From Curtobacterium sp. BH-2-1-1 (GTDB taxonomy: Bacteria; Actinomycetota; Actinomycetes; Actinomycetales; Microbacteriaceae): a stretch of DNA of 64,000 bases. This document shows positions 38,213 through 47,193 of this stretch, one piece after another (position 1 is the first letter of the stretch; the number at the start of each line of letters is the position of its first letter). The stretch is from assembly GCF_001806325.1 (NCBI RefSeq), contig NZ_CP017580.1, positions 372,001-436,000 on the forward strand. Reading direction: 5' to 3'. A program made the translations under genes and the position numbers. Below the pieces are notes generated by a model, which had not been told where the DNA came from, did not search any database, and saw nothing but the letters and a program-made list of their open reading frames with translations.

Positions 38213-40191
38213 GCACGGAGCGACCGGCGGCCGGAGACCCGAGCCGCACCGCGCCTCCCGGCATCGTCCTCGTCGGCGCACGCGGCTACGGTCTGCACCA
38301 CCGGGCGACCATCGACCGGCTCGTCGGCCTCGGGGCCTGCACGCTGACGGCCGTCGTCGACCCGACCCTCGACGCCGACGAGGACGGCGGCGTGCCGGTC
38401 GTCCACGACGCCGCCGCAGCCCGCGCGACCGGCCCGGTCGACGTCGTCGTGGTCGCCGCTCCGATCGCCGCGCACCTCCCCCTCGCCCTCGCCGCCCTCG
38501 AGAGCGGCGCCGACGTCCTCCTCGAGAAGCCGCCGGTCACGACGCGCGGGGACCTGGCGACCCTGCTCGACGCCGAACGACGCAGCGGGCGCGTGGTCCA
38601 GGTGGGGTTCCAGAGCCTCGGGTCGCACGCGCTGCCCGCACTCCGTGACGGGTCGCTCGTCGGGACCGTCCGGTCCGCCTCGGCCGTCGGCACCTGGACG
38701 CGCGACCAGGCGTACTGGGACCGCTCCGCCTGGGCCGGCCGCCGCAGGGTGGACGGGGTCGACGTCCTCGACGGCGTCGTCACGAACCCGCTCGCCCACG
38801 CCGTGGCGACCGCCCTCGCGCTCGTCGGCTGCCGTCGAGCCGACGAGGTGGCGCGCGTCGAGGTCGAGCTGTACCGGGCGAACGCGATCGAGGGCGACGA
38901 CACCTCGGCCGTCCGGGTCACGACGACCGCCGGACGCGAGGCGACCGCGGCGCTCACCCTGTGCGGGCCGACCGAGGTCCTCCCGAGCGTGCGGGTCCGT
39001 GGCACGACCGGGAGCGCGGTCCTCGGGTACACGACCGACGAGGTCACGATCGACGGGGTGACCCACGGCCTCGGGCGCACCGACCTGCTCGAGAACCTGC
39101 TCGCCCACCGGTCCCGTGGCGACGCGCTGCTCGTGCCGCTCGTGTCGACCGGCGCGTTCGTCGAGGTGCTCGAAGCCGTGCGGGCGACCGAACCGGTGCA
39201 GATCGACCACCCGTGGGTGACGTGGGACGGTGAGGGGCCTGCGCGTCGGCCACTCGTCACGGACGTCGAGGCGGTCGTCGACCGCGCGGCGGACCAGCGC
39301 GCGCTGTTCTCCGAGGTCGGCGCGCCCTGGGCGCACGCGGACCGCGACGAGGTGCTCGACGAGCTCGTCGTCGACGGCGTCGCGGTCGCGTCGGTCCTCG
39401 ACGGCGCGGGGACGGTCCCGACGTCTTCGCCCCGCCCGTACCTGCACCCGGTGCGGACCCTCGGCGGCACGGTCGTGAGCGCCCACCACCCGCCGGACCA
39501 CGACTGGCACTGCGGCGTCGGGTTCGCGATCCCCGACCTCGACGGCGTGAACTGCTGGGGCGGCCGGACGTACGTCCACGGCGAGGGCTACGTCTGGCGC
39601 GACGACCACGGCAGCGCCACGGTCGTGCACGCCGAGCACCACGGCCCCTCCCTGCGGCAGGAGGTCGTCTGGCGCGGTCCCGACGGCCACGTCGCCCTGC
39701 ACGAGGACCGGGCCCTCGCCTGGCGGGCGGTCGACACCGGGTGGGAGCTCACGTGGTCGTCGTCGTTCCGCGTGCCGGGGGACGCGGTCGTCCGGCTCGG
39801 CGGCCCGGGCAGCAACGGTCGGGTCGGGGCCGGGTACGGCGGCTTCACCTGGCGCTTCCCGCCGTGCGCCGACATCGCGGTCCGGACGGCGACGGCCCGT
39901 GGCGAGGACGCGGTGCACGGGTCGGTCGCGCCGTGGGTCGAGTGGTCGGCGACGTTCGAGGGCGTCGGCGCCACGATCCGGTTCGAGGCCCTCGACCACG
40001 ACGACCCGTGGTTCGTCCGCGCCGCCGAGTACCCCGCGGTCGGCTCGGCGCTCGCCTGGCGCACCCCGGTGCTCGTGCACCCCGGGGTGCCCCTCGTCCG
40101 GTCGTTCCGGGCGACGGTCGCGGACGGCCCGGTCCGGCACGGCCCGGGCGAGCACGGCCCGGACCGGTCCGCCAATACGCTGGTGGGATGA
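38209..40191 (+). CDS. Fusion: Gfo/Idh/MocA oxidoreductase + PmoA-like (DUF6807) domain
   Basis: 660 residues. Residues ~15-335 form a Gfo/Idh/MocA dehydrogenase (IVLVGARGYGLHH Rossmann start, LLEKPPVTTRGDL with the EKP motif, VTNPLAHAV). Residues ~400-645 are a PmoA/DUF6807-type beta-sandwich (PRPYLHPVRTLGGTVVSAHH, DWHCGVGFAI, VNCWGGRTYV, YGGFTWRFP). The PmoA-like domain is often encoded next to Gfo/Idh enzymes; here the two are one chain, which argues that they act on the same substrate. GTG 38209 overlaps the previous stop. The function of the second domain is unknown. Confidence 0.82.
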   Translation: MSTERPAAGDPSRTAPPGIVLVGARGYGLHHRATIDRLVGLGACTLTAVVDPTLDADEDGGVPVVHDAAAARATGPVDVVVVAAPIAAHLPLALAALESGADVLLEKPPVTTRGDLATLLDAERRSGRVVQVGFQSLGSHALPALRDGSLVGTVRSASAVGTWTRDQAYWDRSAWAGRRRVDGVDVLDGVVTNPLAHAVATALALVGCRRADEVARVEVELYRANAIEGDDTSAVRVTTTAGREATAALTLCGPTEVLPSVRVRGTTGSAVLGYTTDEVTIDGVTHGLGRTDLLENLLAHRSRGDALLVPLVSTGAFVEVLEAVRATEPVQIDHPWVTWDGEGPARRPLVTDVEAVVDRAADQRALFSEVGAPWAHADRDEVLDELVVDGVAVASVLDGAGTVPTSSPRPYLHPVRTLGGTVVSAHHPPDHDWHCGVGFAIPDLDGVNCWGGRTYVHGEGYVWRDDHGSATVVHAEHHGPSLRQEVVWRGPDGHVALHEDRALAWRAVDTGWELTWSSSFRVPGDAVVRLGGPGSNGRVGAGYGGFTWRFPPCADIAVRTATARGEDAVHGSVAPWVEWSATFEGVGATIRFEALDHDDPWFVRAAEYPAVGSALAWRTPVLVHPGVPLVRSFRATVADGPVRHGPGEHGPDRSANTLVG

Positions 40192-40673
40192 GCACCGAGG
40201 ACTGGGAAGCCCGCGTCGCCGCACTCTGGGCCGACGACACCATCGACGACCAGGAGCGCATCGACCGCATGCGGGTCCTCGCCGACGCCGCACCCCACCC
40301 GGCGCTGGGCGCGTTCGAGCTCGGCGGGGCGAACGACTCCGGCGGCCACGAAGCCGAGGCCGACGTCCACTACACGGCCGCGACGGCGGCCGGGCTCGAC
40401 ACCGTGGACCCGACGAGGGCGGCGCAGATGGTCGTCCAGCACGCCTCGACGCTCCGCAACCTCGGCCGGGTCGACGAGGCGATCACGATGCTCCGCGACG
40501 CCCCCGAGCACCCGGCGACCGGCGCAGCGCCGAAGGTGTTCCTCGCACTCGCGCTGCACAGTGCCGGTCGCCACGACGAGGCGCTCCGGGTCGCGATCGA
40601 GGCGGTGGAGCCGACGCTCCCCCGGTACCACCGGTCGGTCCGGGCCTACGCGGCAGCCCTCACCGACGCCTGA
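40188..40673 (+). CDS. Small tetratricopeptide-repeat protein
   Basis: 161 residues with TPR-like helix pairs (HPALGAFELGGANDSGGHEAEADVHYTAA, then AAQMVVQHASTLRNLGRVDEAI and FLALALHSAGRHDEALRVA). Its ATG overlaps the stop of the fusion gene, yet TACGCT (40176-40181) ends exactly 6 nt before the ATG, so it may also have its own leaderless promoter. It probably has no direct role in the sugar pathway. The partner is unknown. Confidence 0.8.
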   Translation: MSTEDWEARVAALWADDTIDDQERIDRMRVLADAAPHPALGAFELGGANDSGGHEAEADVHYTAATAAGLDTVDPTRAAQMVVQHASTLRNLGRVDEAITMLRDAPEHPATGAAPKVFLALALHSAGRHDEALRVAIEAVEPTLPRYHRSVRAYAAALTDA

Positions 40674-40686
40674 CCGCGACCACCCG

Positions 40687-42075
40687 TCAGGGTGCCAGCG
40701 GCAGCGCGTCGCTCGTCGTGCGGAGCGACTCCTGACGGATCTCGAGCTGGGTGACGGCGAGCGCGGCGAGGTCGTGCAGGTTCGCGAGGTCCGCCCCGGT
40801 CGTCTGGCGCGGCTTCGTGTCGAGCACCGCGAGCGTGCCGATCGGGGTGCCGTCGTGCTTCACCAGCGGGACGCTGACGTAGAACCGGATGCCGAGCGGG
40901 CCGGTGACGAGCGGGCTGTGCTGCATCTCGGGGTGCGTCTGGCCGTCCGGGATCACGACGGGCACCGGCACGGGGGCGAACCCGTTGCGGAAGTTGATGT
41001 GGCGCGCCGCGTCGTCGACACCGGGAGCGATGTACGACTGCGACCAGGCACGGTCCTCGTCGAGGACCTCGACCAGCGCGATCGGGGCGTCGAACAGTCT
41101 CGCGGCCATCGCCGTCGTGCGCTGCAGCGCCTGCTCGGGCAGGCTGTCGAGCGTCGCCGGGCGGGCACGGTCGGCGTGCGCAGCAGCCTCGGCCACGGGC
41201 GGCGCCTCGACGACGTGGTCGGCGGCGGTGGTCTCCGCGATGACGACGTCGCGGAGCATGGTCACGAGATCGGCGCCGGCCGGGCGCGCTGCCGGGTCCT
41301 GCGCGGTCATCGCCCGGAGCAGGACCTTCCAGTGCTCGGGCAGCGGCTCGGGCAGCACCGGGTCGCGGGACAACCGCGCGACCGCGGACTCGACGAGCGA
41401 CCCCGGGAACTCCCGACGGCGGGTGAAGCACTGCAGCAGCACGAGCCCGAGCGAGTAGACGTCGCTCGGCGGACCGACCTCGCCGCCCCGCGCCTGCTCG
41501 GGGCTGAGGTAGGCGGCGGTCCCGGTGGTCACGCCGTCGGCCGTCAGCCGCTCGACACCGGCGGCGAGCGCGATGCCGAAGTCGGTCAGCCGGGCGCGTG
41601 CACGGTCGGAGTCGTTGCCGTAGTCGACGAGCAGGATGTTCGACGGCTTGATGTCGCGGTGCACGACACCGTGGCTGTGGATGTAGTGCAGCGCCTCGGC
41701 CATGTCGTAGCCGATCTCGGCGATGTGGCGGGAGGCGAGCGGGCCGACGGAGAGCCGGTCCTCGAGGTCCTGCCCGGCGACCAGCGCCATCACGAGGTAC
41801 CGCTGGCGGGTGCCGTCGTGGCCGGTGACGACGCCGGTGTCGAGCAGGCTCACGAGGTTGTGGTGCTCGAGGGACGCCAGGACGCCGAGCTCGGCCTCCT
41901 GCCGGGCGACGTCGACGGTGCCGGCGTGGAACACCTTCACGGCGACGGGCCGGTGGAGGCTCTCGTCGACCCCGCGGTACACGACGGACATGCCGCCCTG
42001 GCCGATGGCGTGTTCGAGCCGGTACCGCCCGTCGAGCAGTGGGGCCGTGGACGCGGTGTCCTCGGTCGGACTCAT
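40687..42075 (-). CDS. Soluble Ser/Thr protein kinase with C-terminal GAF domain
   Basis: 462 residues. The kinase domain (~15-275) has the G-loop GQGGMSVVY (25-33), Lys47 in VAVK, HRDIKPSN with D141, DFG at 165-167 and TAAYLSPEQ. The C-terminal ~160 residues are a GAF domain (RTTAMAARLFDAPIALVEVLDEDRAW, later PLVKHDGTPIGTLAVLD). Unlike PknA/B-type kinases it has no membrane segment or PASTA repeats, so the GAF domain is the likely sensor of a small molecule or redox signal. GAGGG lies 5 nt before the ATG. Confidence 0.9.
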   Translation of the reverse strand: MSPTEDTASTAPLLDGRYRLEHAIGQGGMSVVYRGVDESLHRPVAVKVFHAGTVDVARQEAELGVLASLEHHNLVSLLDTGVVTGHDGTRQRYLVMALVAGQDLEDRLSVGPLASRHIAEIGYDMAEALHYIHSHGVVHRDIKPSNILLVDYGNDSDRARARLTDFGIALAAGVERLTADGVTTGTAAYLSPEQARGGEVGPPSDVYSLGLVLLQCFTRRREFPGSLVESAVARLSRDPVLPEPLPEHWKVLLRAMTAQDPAARPAGADLVTMLRDVVIAETTAADHVVEAPPVAEAAAHADRARPATLDSLPEQALQRTTAMAARLFDAPIALVEVLDEDRAWSQSYIAPGVDDAARHINFRNGFAPVPVPVVIPDGQTHPEMQHSPLVTGPLGIRFYVSVPLVKHDGTPIGTLAVLDTKPRQTTGADLANLHDLAALAVTQLEIRQESLRTTSDALPLAP

Positions 42076-42151
42076 CTGACCCTCGTTCTCGGTTCCGGCA
42101 GGCAACGATGCATCTTCGCATCCCGGCGGGGATCGTGTTCCGTCGACGCGC

Positions 42152-44032
42152 TCAGCGGCCCGTCGCCACCGTGCTCACCCGCAGGTCGTCGAAGGTGCTC
42201 GTGAAGCCCGTACCGCCGAGCGAGATCAGCCCGATCCGCGGCTCCGCCCCGAGGTCCGCCGTCCACGTCCCGCCGCGCACGAAGTGCCGTCCGTCGACAC
42301 TGGTGTACGCGGTGTAGCGGTGCTCCCCGGCCACGAACCGGTGCACGATCCGCAGCGTGGTGGTGTCCCCGACCGGCCCGACGACCATGTTCCCGTAGGT
42401 CGGGGCACCGGCCGGCTGCCCGGAGACCTGCTTGCCGAACTCCGTCTGCCGGGTGTCGAAGATCGAGTTCGAGGTCAGGCGGACGTAGTCGCTGTCGCTC
42501 CCGTACACGATGAGCCCGCCCTGCACGTAGTTCACGCCGTCGCCGGTCGCCGGGGTGTCGACCGCGACGGTGGTCTCGGCCACCCAGTCGCCCCGGGGAG
42601 CCGGTTCGGACAGGACCGAGGCGAGCGGTGTCTGCGGCGGGTGGATGTCGGCGTCCTGCGTCCGCCACCGGAAGGCACCCCCGGCGACCGTCCACGTGGA
42701 GGCATCGGGCTCACGGGTCCAGCGGAGCGCCGGCGGCAGGGTCGTCCCGTCGAAGTCGGTGGACAGCGCACGGATCGTCCGACCGGGCACGTCGACCGGT
42801 GCGGCGGTGGCGCGGTACGTCGCCCGTTGACCGGGCTGCGCCACCGGCCCCGGTTGCACGCCGTCCGAGGGGCCGGCTCCGCCGCGGACCACGGGCCAGC
42901 CGTGCACCCAGTCGAGCGGGTCGATGAGCACGGGCCGCTTCGTGTAGGTGCCCTGGCCCGCGTAGTACGGGTCGTCCCGGTCGACGGCGTGGTAGACGAT
43001 CCAGTCCTGTCCGGCGAGGTCGGTGACGACCGTGTTGTGCCCGGTGCCGACCCAGCGGTTGCCGTTCTGGGCGAGCAGGGGCGTGCCACCCACCCGGGTG
43101 CTCGTGATCCGCACGCCGTCCTGGTCGGTGAACGGGCCGAGCGGGCTGCGCGACCGGGCGACGAACACGCCGTACCCGGTCAGGGCGCCGTTGCAGCAGT
43201 TCGTCGCGGACCCCATGAAGTACCACCAGCCGTCGTGCCGCATCAGGTACGTGCCCTCGTAGCGATTGTCGATCGCGATCTGCCGCTCGGTCGAGGGGAT
43301 CGAGCGCAGGCCGTCGCTGCTCAGCCGGCGGACGTTCACCCCGCCGAAGTAGCTGCCGAAGTACAGGTACGTGCTGCCGCGGTCGGTGATGACCTCGGGG
43401 TCGAACTCCCACCGCTGCCCGGTGCCGTTCGGTGCCGCCTGCGGTGCCACGACGGGTCCGCCGGAGTCCGTCCACGGTCCGGTCGGGCCCGGGCTCGTCG
43501 CGACGCCGACGGCCGATCCGCCGCCGGTCGGTGCCGTGCCGCTGGGGGTGTCCGACGCCGCGTAGTAGAGGTACCAGGTGCCCGGGCGCCCGTGCGTCCC
43601 GGCGCGGTACACGACGTCCGGCGCCCAGATGCCGTTCGCGTCGCCCACCCAGGCCGGCTTCGTGGGGAAGGCGTCGTCGACGTACGTCCAGTGCGTCAGG
43701 TCGGTCGACCGGTACGTCGGGACCCCGTGCTGCACGAGCGACCCGTCCGGGTTCTGCTCCGTCGCCGTGAGGGCGTCGGTCGTGCAGTAGAGGTACCAGT
43801 TCCGGTCGCGTCCCACCCCGCGCACGACGGTCGGGTCGGCGCAGCTCGCCGCGGTCTGGCCGTCCGGCAGCGTGAGCGTCATCGGGTTCTGGTGGGTCGG
43901 CGCGGCACCGCCCCGTGCGGACGTGGTCTCCGCGGCGACGGCGGGCGCACCGCCGGTACCGACCTGGAGGAACGTGGTCGCGAGTCCCGCGACCGTCGCG
44001 ATCGCGAGGACTGCTCTGAGTGACCGGCGCAC
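42152..44032 (-). CDS. Secreted GH43 arabinanase-like glycoside hydrolase
   Basis: 626 residues with a signal peptide (RRSLRAVLAIATVAGLATT... APAVAA). A five-bladed GH43 propeller covers about 45-400; the catalytic-type Asp is D66 in SCADPTVV, and WAPDVVY, WEFDPEVI and NRYEGTYLM are typical of the family. A C-terminal laminin-G/DUF1349-like beta-sandwich (~430-625) may bind arabinan. It probably releases arabinose or arabino-oligosaccharides from pectin side chains. I chose GTG 44032 directly before the signal; the longer frame to 44131 would overlap the divergent gene. AGCAGG precedes the GTG. Confidence 0.85.
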   Translation of the reverse strand: MRRSLRAVLAIATVAGLATTFLQVGTGGAPAVAAETTSARGGAAPTHQNPMTLTLPDGQTAASCADPTVVRGVGRDRNWYLYCTTDALTATEQNPDGSLVQHGVPTYRSTDLTHWTYVDDAFPTKPAWVGDANGIWAPDVVYRAGTHGRPGTWYLYYAASDTPSGTAPTGGGSAVGVATSPGPTGPWTDSGGPVVAPQAAPNGTGQRWEFDPEVITDRGSTYLYFGSYFGGVNVRRLSSDGLRSIPSTERQIAIDNRYEGTYLMRHDGWWYFMGSATNCCNGALTGYGVFVARSRSPLGPFTDQDGVRITSTRVGGTPLLAQNGNRWVGTGHNTVVTDLAGQDWIVYHAVDRDDPYYAGQGTYTKRPVLIDPLDWVHGWPVVRGGAGPSDGVQPGPVAQPGQRATYRATAAPVDVPGRTIRALSTDFDGTTLPPALRWTREPDASTWTVAGGAFRWRTQDADIHPPQTPLASVLSEPAPRGDWVAETTVAVDTPATGDGVNYVQGGLIVYGSDSDYVRLTSNSIFDTRQTEFGKQVSGQPAGAPTYGNMVVGPVGDTTTLRIVHRFVAGEHRYTAYTSVDGRHFVRGGTWTADLGAEPRIGLISLGGTGFTSTFDDLRVSTVATGR

Positions 44033-44121
44033 GATGGACCTGCTCTCGTCGTCGAGGAGCGTGCGGACGAGCGCGAGCGTACGCTCACGTCCACCGGCCC
44101 GTCCGACGAAGGAGTCGCGAG

Positions 44122-44724
44122 ATGCCCGCACGGTTCGTGTACTGGATCAACGCCTCGCTCGACGGCTTCGTCGAGACCGAGGCCGGTGAGCACAGCGGCG
44201 TCGAGGGCCCGGAGTGGATCCGGATCGACGAGACCGTGCACCGCGAGTTCAACCGCCGCGCGCGGGCGATGACGCTGTCCGTCGAGGGCCGCATCGTCCA
44301 CGACATGATGGACCCGTTCTGGCCCGACGCCCGCACCGACGAGTCCCTGCCCGCGTACATGCGCGAGTACGGCGAGATCTGGACCGAGCAGCCGAAGGTC
44401 CTGGTCTCCCGGTCGCGGACGGCGGCGGACCACAACACGCGGATCATCGGCCGCGACGAGGACGCGATCGACGAGCTCGCCCGCATCCGCGCCGAGTCCG
44501 ACGGCGACGTCGGTGTCGGCGGTCCGAGCATCGCGACGCAGCTGCTCGACGCCGGACTCCTCGACGAGCTGATGGTCTTCACGCACCCGGCCGTCCTCGG
44601 GCGTGGGCGTCCGCTGTTCGACCCGCCGCCGTCGGGTGCGCGACCGCCGTTGGTCCTCGACCTGCTCGAGCAGCAGCGGTGGGACAACGGGGTGACGCTG
44701 CACCGGTACGACCTCCGGCGCTGA
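44122..44724 (+). CDS. Dihydrofolate-reductase-like (RibD C-terminal fold) protein
   Basis: 200 residues of the RibD/DHFR-like reductase family: FVYWINASLDGFVE at the start, then VGVGGPSIATQLLDAGLLDEL (nucleotide-binding GG), then VFTHPAVLGRGRPLF. Members are NADPH-binding and mostly uncharacterised. GGAG lies 7 nt upstream of the ATG. The stop is directly adjacent to that of the convergent lipoprotein gene. Confidence 0.85.
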   Translation: MPARFVYWINASLDGFVETEAGEHSGVEGPEWIRIDETVHREFNRRARAMTLSVEGRIVHDMMDPFWPDARTDESLPAYMREYGEIWTEQPKVLVSRSRTAADHNTRIIGRDEDAIDELARIRAESDGDVGVGGPSIATQLLDAGLLDELMVFTHPAVLGRGRPLFDPPPSGARPPLVLDLLEQQRWDNGVTLHRYDLRR

Positions 44725-45207
44725 TCAGCCGGCGGACGGTGCCGTCCCGACGATGACCAGCCGCCACGCGCTCGACCGGTCGCTGTCGAAGCCGTTGAAC
44801 GCGACGGAGTCGACGTCCGTGCTCGCGAGCCGCGTCAGGCGGATCGGGTTCGGGCTGTCCCGGCAGGCCACGGGGTCGACGGTGAAGTCGCCGGATCCGC
44901 CCCGGGACTCGATGCGGACGATCCCCCGCATGTGCCCGTTGCCGAAGCACGAGAACTCGAGGTGGTCGATCGCCTTCGCGGCCGGGAACCGCAGCGTGAC
45001 GCCGGTCCCGACCTCGGACGGGTCCTCGTCGCCGGGTTGGATGTCCGCGGTCAGCACGCCGAGGACGTCCGGGTCGGTCTCCGTCGCCGCCTCCTGTGCG
45101 CTCCGCCAGTCGGCGAGCGCCTCCTCGTCGACCGTCGGCGTCGCCGTGCAGCCGGCCAGCAGGAGCAGGACGGCGAGCGGCGGGACGATGAGGTGGGGGC
45201 GGTGCAC
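44725..45207 (-). CDS. Small lipoprotein of unknown function
   Basis: 160 residues. The signal peptide ends with the lipobox LLLAGC (C20). A short helical stretch follows (DEEALADWRSAQEAATE), then a beta-rich domain with two cysteines (FSCFGNG, DPVACRDS) that probably form a disulfide. I do not recognise a family. TAGGCT (45219-45214) ends exactly 6 nt before the GTG, so the mRNA appears leaderless. Its stop abuts that of the DHFR-like gene inside GCTGATCAGC. Confidence 0.72.
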   Translation of the reverse strand: MHRPHLIVPPLAVLLLLAGCTATPTVDEEALADWRSAQEAATETDPDVLGVLTADIQPGDEDPSEVGTGVTLRFPAAKAIDHLEFSCFGNGHMRGIVRIESRGGSGDFTVDPVACRDSPNPIRLTRLASTDVDSVAFNGFDSDRSSAWRLVIVGTAPSAG

Positions 45208-45226
45208 GGTGCGAGCCTACGGAACG

Positions 45227-45258
45227 GGAGGCGCGGCGCCAGCTGGCACCGCGCCTCC
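45227..45258. repeat. Family B palindrome
   Basis: GGAGGCGCGGCGCCAG and its complement, matching except for one pair. It lies upstream of the lipoprotein and downstream of the ABC-2 operon, a position fit for a terminator. Confidence 0.8.
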
Positions 45259-45277
45259 AGTCCGGGGGATGGTGGCG

Positions 45278-46123
45278 TCAGACGTCGCGTCGGCGTGCCA
45301 CCACGAGTGCGAGTGCGCCCACCACGGCCACCTCGGCCGCGAGCACGCCGAAGCCGCCCCAGCCGTTCAGGACGATGCCCTCCTGCGGCGCGGCGTCGCC
45401 GGCCGAGTAGGTGAACAGCTGCATCCCGGCCTGGTCGGGCAGGAACTTCGTGACGTCGAGGAGCCACTGCGCCTGCAGCACGCTCGCGATGAGCGACAGC
45501 AGGATCGGGACGACGAGCAGGAGCCCGAGCGTGATCGCGATCCCGCCGGCGCTCGACCGGACGAGGAGTCCGATGCCGTACGCGAGCAGGGCGAGGAGCG
45601 TGACGTACACCGAGGCGCCGAGCAGCGGCATGAACACCGACGGATCGGCGAGGTCGGCGTGCACGCCCTTGCCCGCCTGCAGCGCCGCCGAGGCGAACAC
45701 CCCGATCCAGATCGACACCGCGCTGACGACGAAGGTGGTGACCGCGAGGACCGAGGCCTTCGCGAGGATCACACCCGTCCGGCGGGGGTCGGCGGTGAAG
45801 GTCGAGCGGACCTGACCGGTGCCGTACTCCCCCGTGATGATGAGCACGCCGAGCACCGCGACGACGAGTGCCGTCAGGGAGACACTGGCGGTGTTGATCG
45901 TCACGAGGGTGCCGTTCGCGGAGTCCTGGGCGACGGGCGTGCCGACGTCGAGGGCGTTGCCGATGAGCACGGCCATCGCGATCGTCACCACGACGAGGAT
46001 CGCCAGGCACCAGATCGTGGAGCGGATGCTGCGGAGCTTGATCCACTCGCTGCGGACGAGCCGGCCGAAGCCGAGCCCGATCGTGGGCGGCAGGTCCGTC
46101 GGCGGCAGGGTCGTGGCGGTCAT
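45278..46123 (-). CDS. ABC-2 type transporter permease
   Basis: 281 residues with six membrane helices and the common N-terminal RLVRSEWIKLRSIRSTIW motif of actinobacterial ABC-2 permeases (in NatB/BcrB-like exporters). It forms a two-gene exporter with the ATPase gene, which overlaps it by 4 bp. The exported compound is unknown: a peptide, antibiotic or lipid are all possible. Confidence 0.9.
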   Translation of the reverse strand: MTATTLPPTDLPPTIGLGFGRLVRSEWIKLRSIRSTIWCLAILVVVTIAMAVLIGNALDVGTPVAQDSANGTLVTINTASVSLTALVVAVLGVLIITGEYGTGQVRSTFTADPRRTGVILAKASVLAVTTFVVSAVSIWIGVFASAALQAGKGVHADLADPSVFMPLLGASVYVTLLALLAYGIGLLVRSSAGGIAITLGLLLVVPILLSLIASVLQAQWLLDVTKFLPDQAGMQLFTYSAGDAAPQEGIVLNGWGGFGVLAAEVAVVGALALVVARRRDV

Positions 46124-47037
46124 CGGGTGCCCTCCGATCGGTACTCGACGTCGTCCCGGGTGAGCGCCATGTAGGCCTCTTCCAGGCTGGCGCCCACGGG
46201 TGTGAGCTCGTGCAGCGGGACGCCGACCTGTGCGGCGATGTTCCCGACCGTGGTGGCGTCCGGGCCGACCACCATGAAGGTGCCGTCCTCGCGCGGGGTC
46301 ACGGACGCGTTCGGGCCGATCGCCTGGAACAGCTGGTCGGGAGCCGGCGTCCGGACGACGACGCGGCTGCCGCCGGTGCCGCCGCCCGCGGCGACGAACT
46401 CCTGGATGGGGGCGTCGGCGAGGACCCGGCCGCGGCCGAGGACGACGACGCGGTCGGCCGTCTGCGCCATCTCGCTCATGAGGTGGCTGGACAGGAACAC
46501 GGTGCGACCGTCGGCGGCCATGCGGCGGGCGAGCTGCCGCACCCAGAGCACGCCGTCCGGGTCGAGGCCGTTGACCGGCTCGTCGAGGATGAGCGTCTTC
46601 GGGTCGCCGAGCAGTGCCGCAGCGATGCCGAGTCGCTGCCCCATGCCGAGCGAGAACCCGCCGACGCGCTTCTTCGCGACGGAGTCGAGGCCGGTCATGT
46701 CGATGACCTCGTGCACGCGGGACTTCGGGATCCCGTGGGTCGCCGCGAGCGAGAGGAGGTGGTTGTAGGCGCTGCGGCCCTGGTGGACGGCCTTGGCCTC
46801 GAGCAGCGCCCCGACCTGCCGGAGCGGATCGCGGAAGGTCGTGTACGGCTGCCCGTTCACGGTCGCCCGCCCGGCCGTGGGGCGGTCGAGCCCCATGATC
46901 ATGCGCATCGTGGTGGACTTCCCGGCGCCGTTCGGCCCGAGGAAGCCGGTCACGCTGCCCGGCCGCACGACGAACGAGACGTCGTCGACGGCGGTCTTCG
47001 GACCGTACTGTTTGGTGAGGTGCTCGACTTCGATCAC
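46120..47037 (-). CDS. ABC exporter ATP-binding protein
   Basis: 305 residues. Walker A GPNGAGKST, signature FSLGMGQRLGIA (a degenerate LSGGQ), Walker B LILDEPVNGLD and an H-loop in SSHLMSE. The ~85-residue C-terminal extension is that of drug/bacteriocin exporters. I chose GTG 47037 (protein starting VIEVEHLTKQYG) because TAGCGT (47050-47045) ends 7 nt before it; GTG 47046 is the alternative. Confidence 0.92.
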   Translation of the reverse strand: MIEVEHLTKQYGPKTAVDDVSFVVRPGSVTGFLGPNGAGKSTTMRMIMGLDRPTAGRATVNGQPYTTFRDPLRQVGALLEAKAVHQGRSAYNHLLSLAATHGIPKSRVHEVIDMTGLDSVAKKRVGGFSLGMGQRLGIAAALLGDPKTLILDEPVNGLDPDGVLWVRQLARRMAADGRTVFLSSHLMSEMAQTADRVVVLGRGRVLADAPIQEFVAAGGGTGGSRVVVRTPAPDQLFQAIGPNASVTPREDGTFMVVGPDATTVGNIAAQVGVPLHELTPVGASLEEAYMALTRDDVEYRSEGTR

Positions 47038-47193
47038 GGCGGCCACGCTACGGGGACCTGGGAGTCGGCCGCGTCCACCCTGAGGGGGAGATGGGGTGGA
47101 CCGCTCGGGGGACCCCCGACGAGTGCGGAGCGTGCCGGGCGTCGAGGCAGCCGCCGCCGGACCGGACTCGGGCCGACGTGGCACCGTGGAGGC

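Noticed and set aside
42152..44131. Longer start of the GH43 gene at 44131
   Set aside because: It would place 33 residues before a normal signal peptide and overlap the divergent DHFR-like gene; GTG 44032 sits directly at the signal.
45228..45258. Family B palindrome as a riboswitch or CRISPR leader
   Set aside because: It is a simple palindrome at an operon end and recurs in unrelated places; terminator or repeat is the simpler reading.
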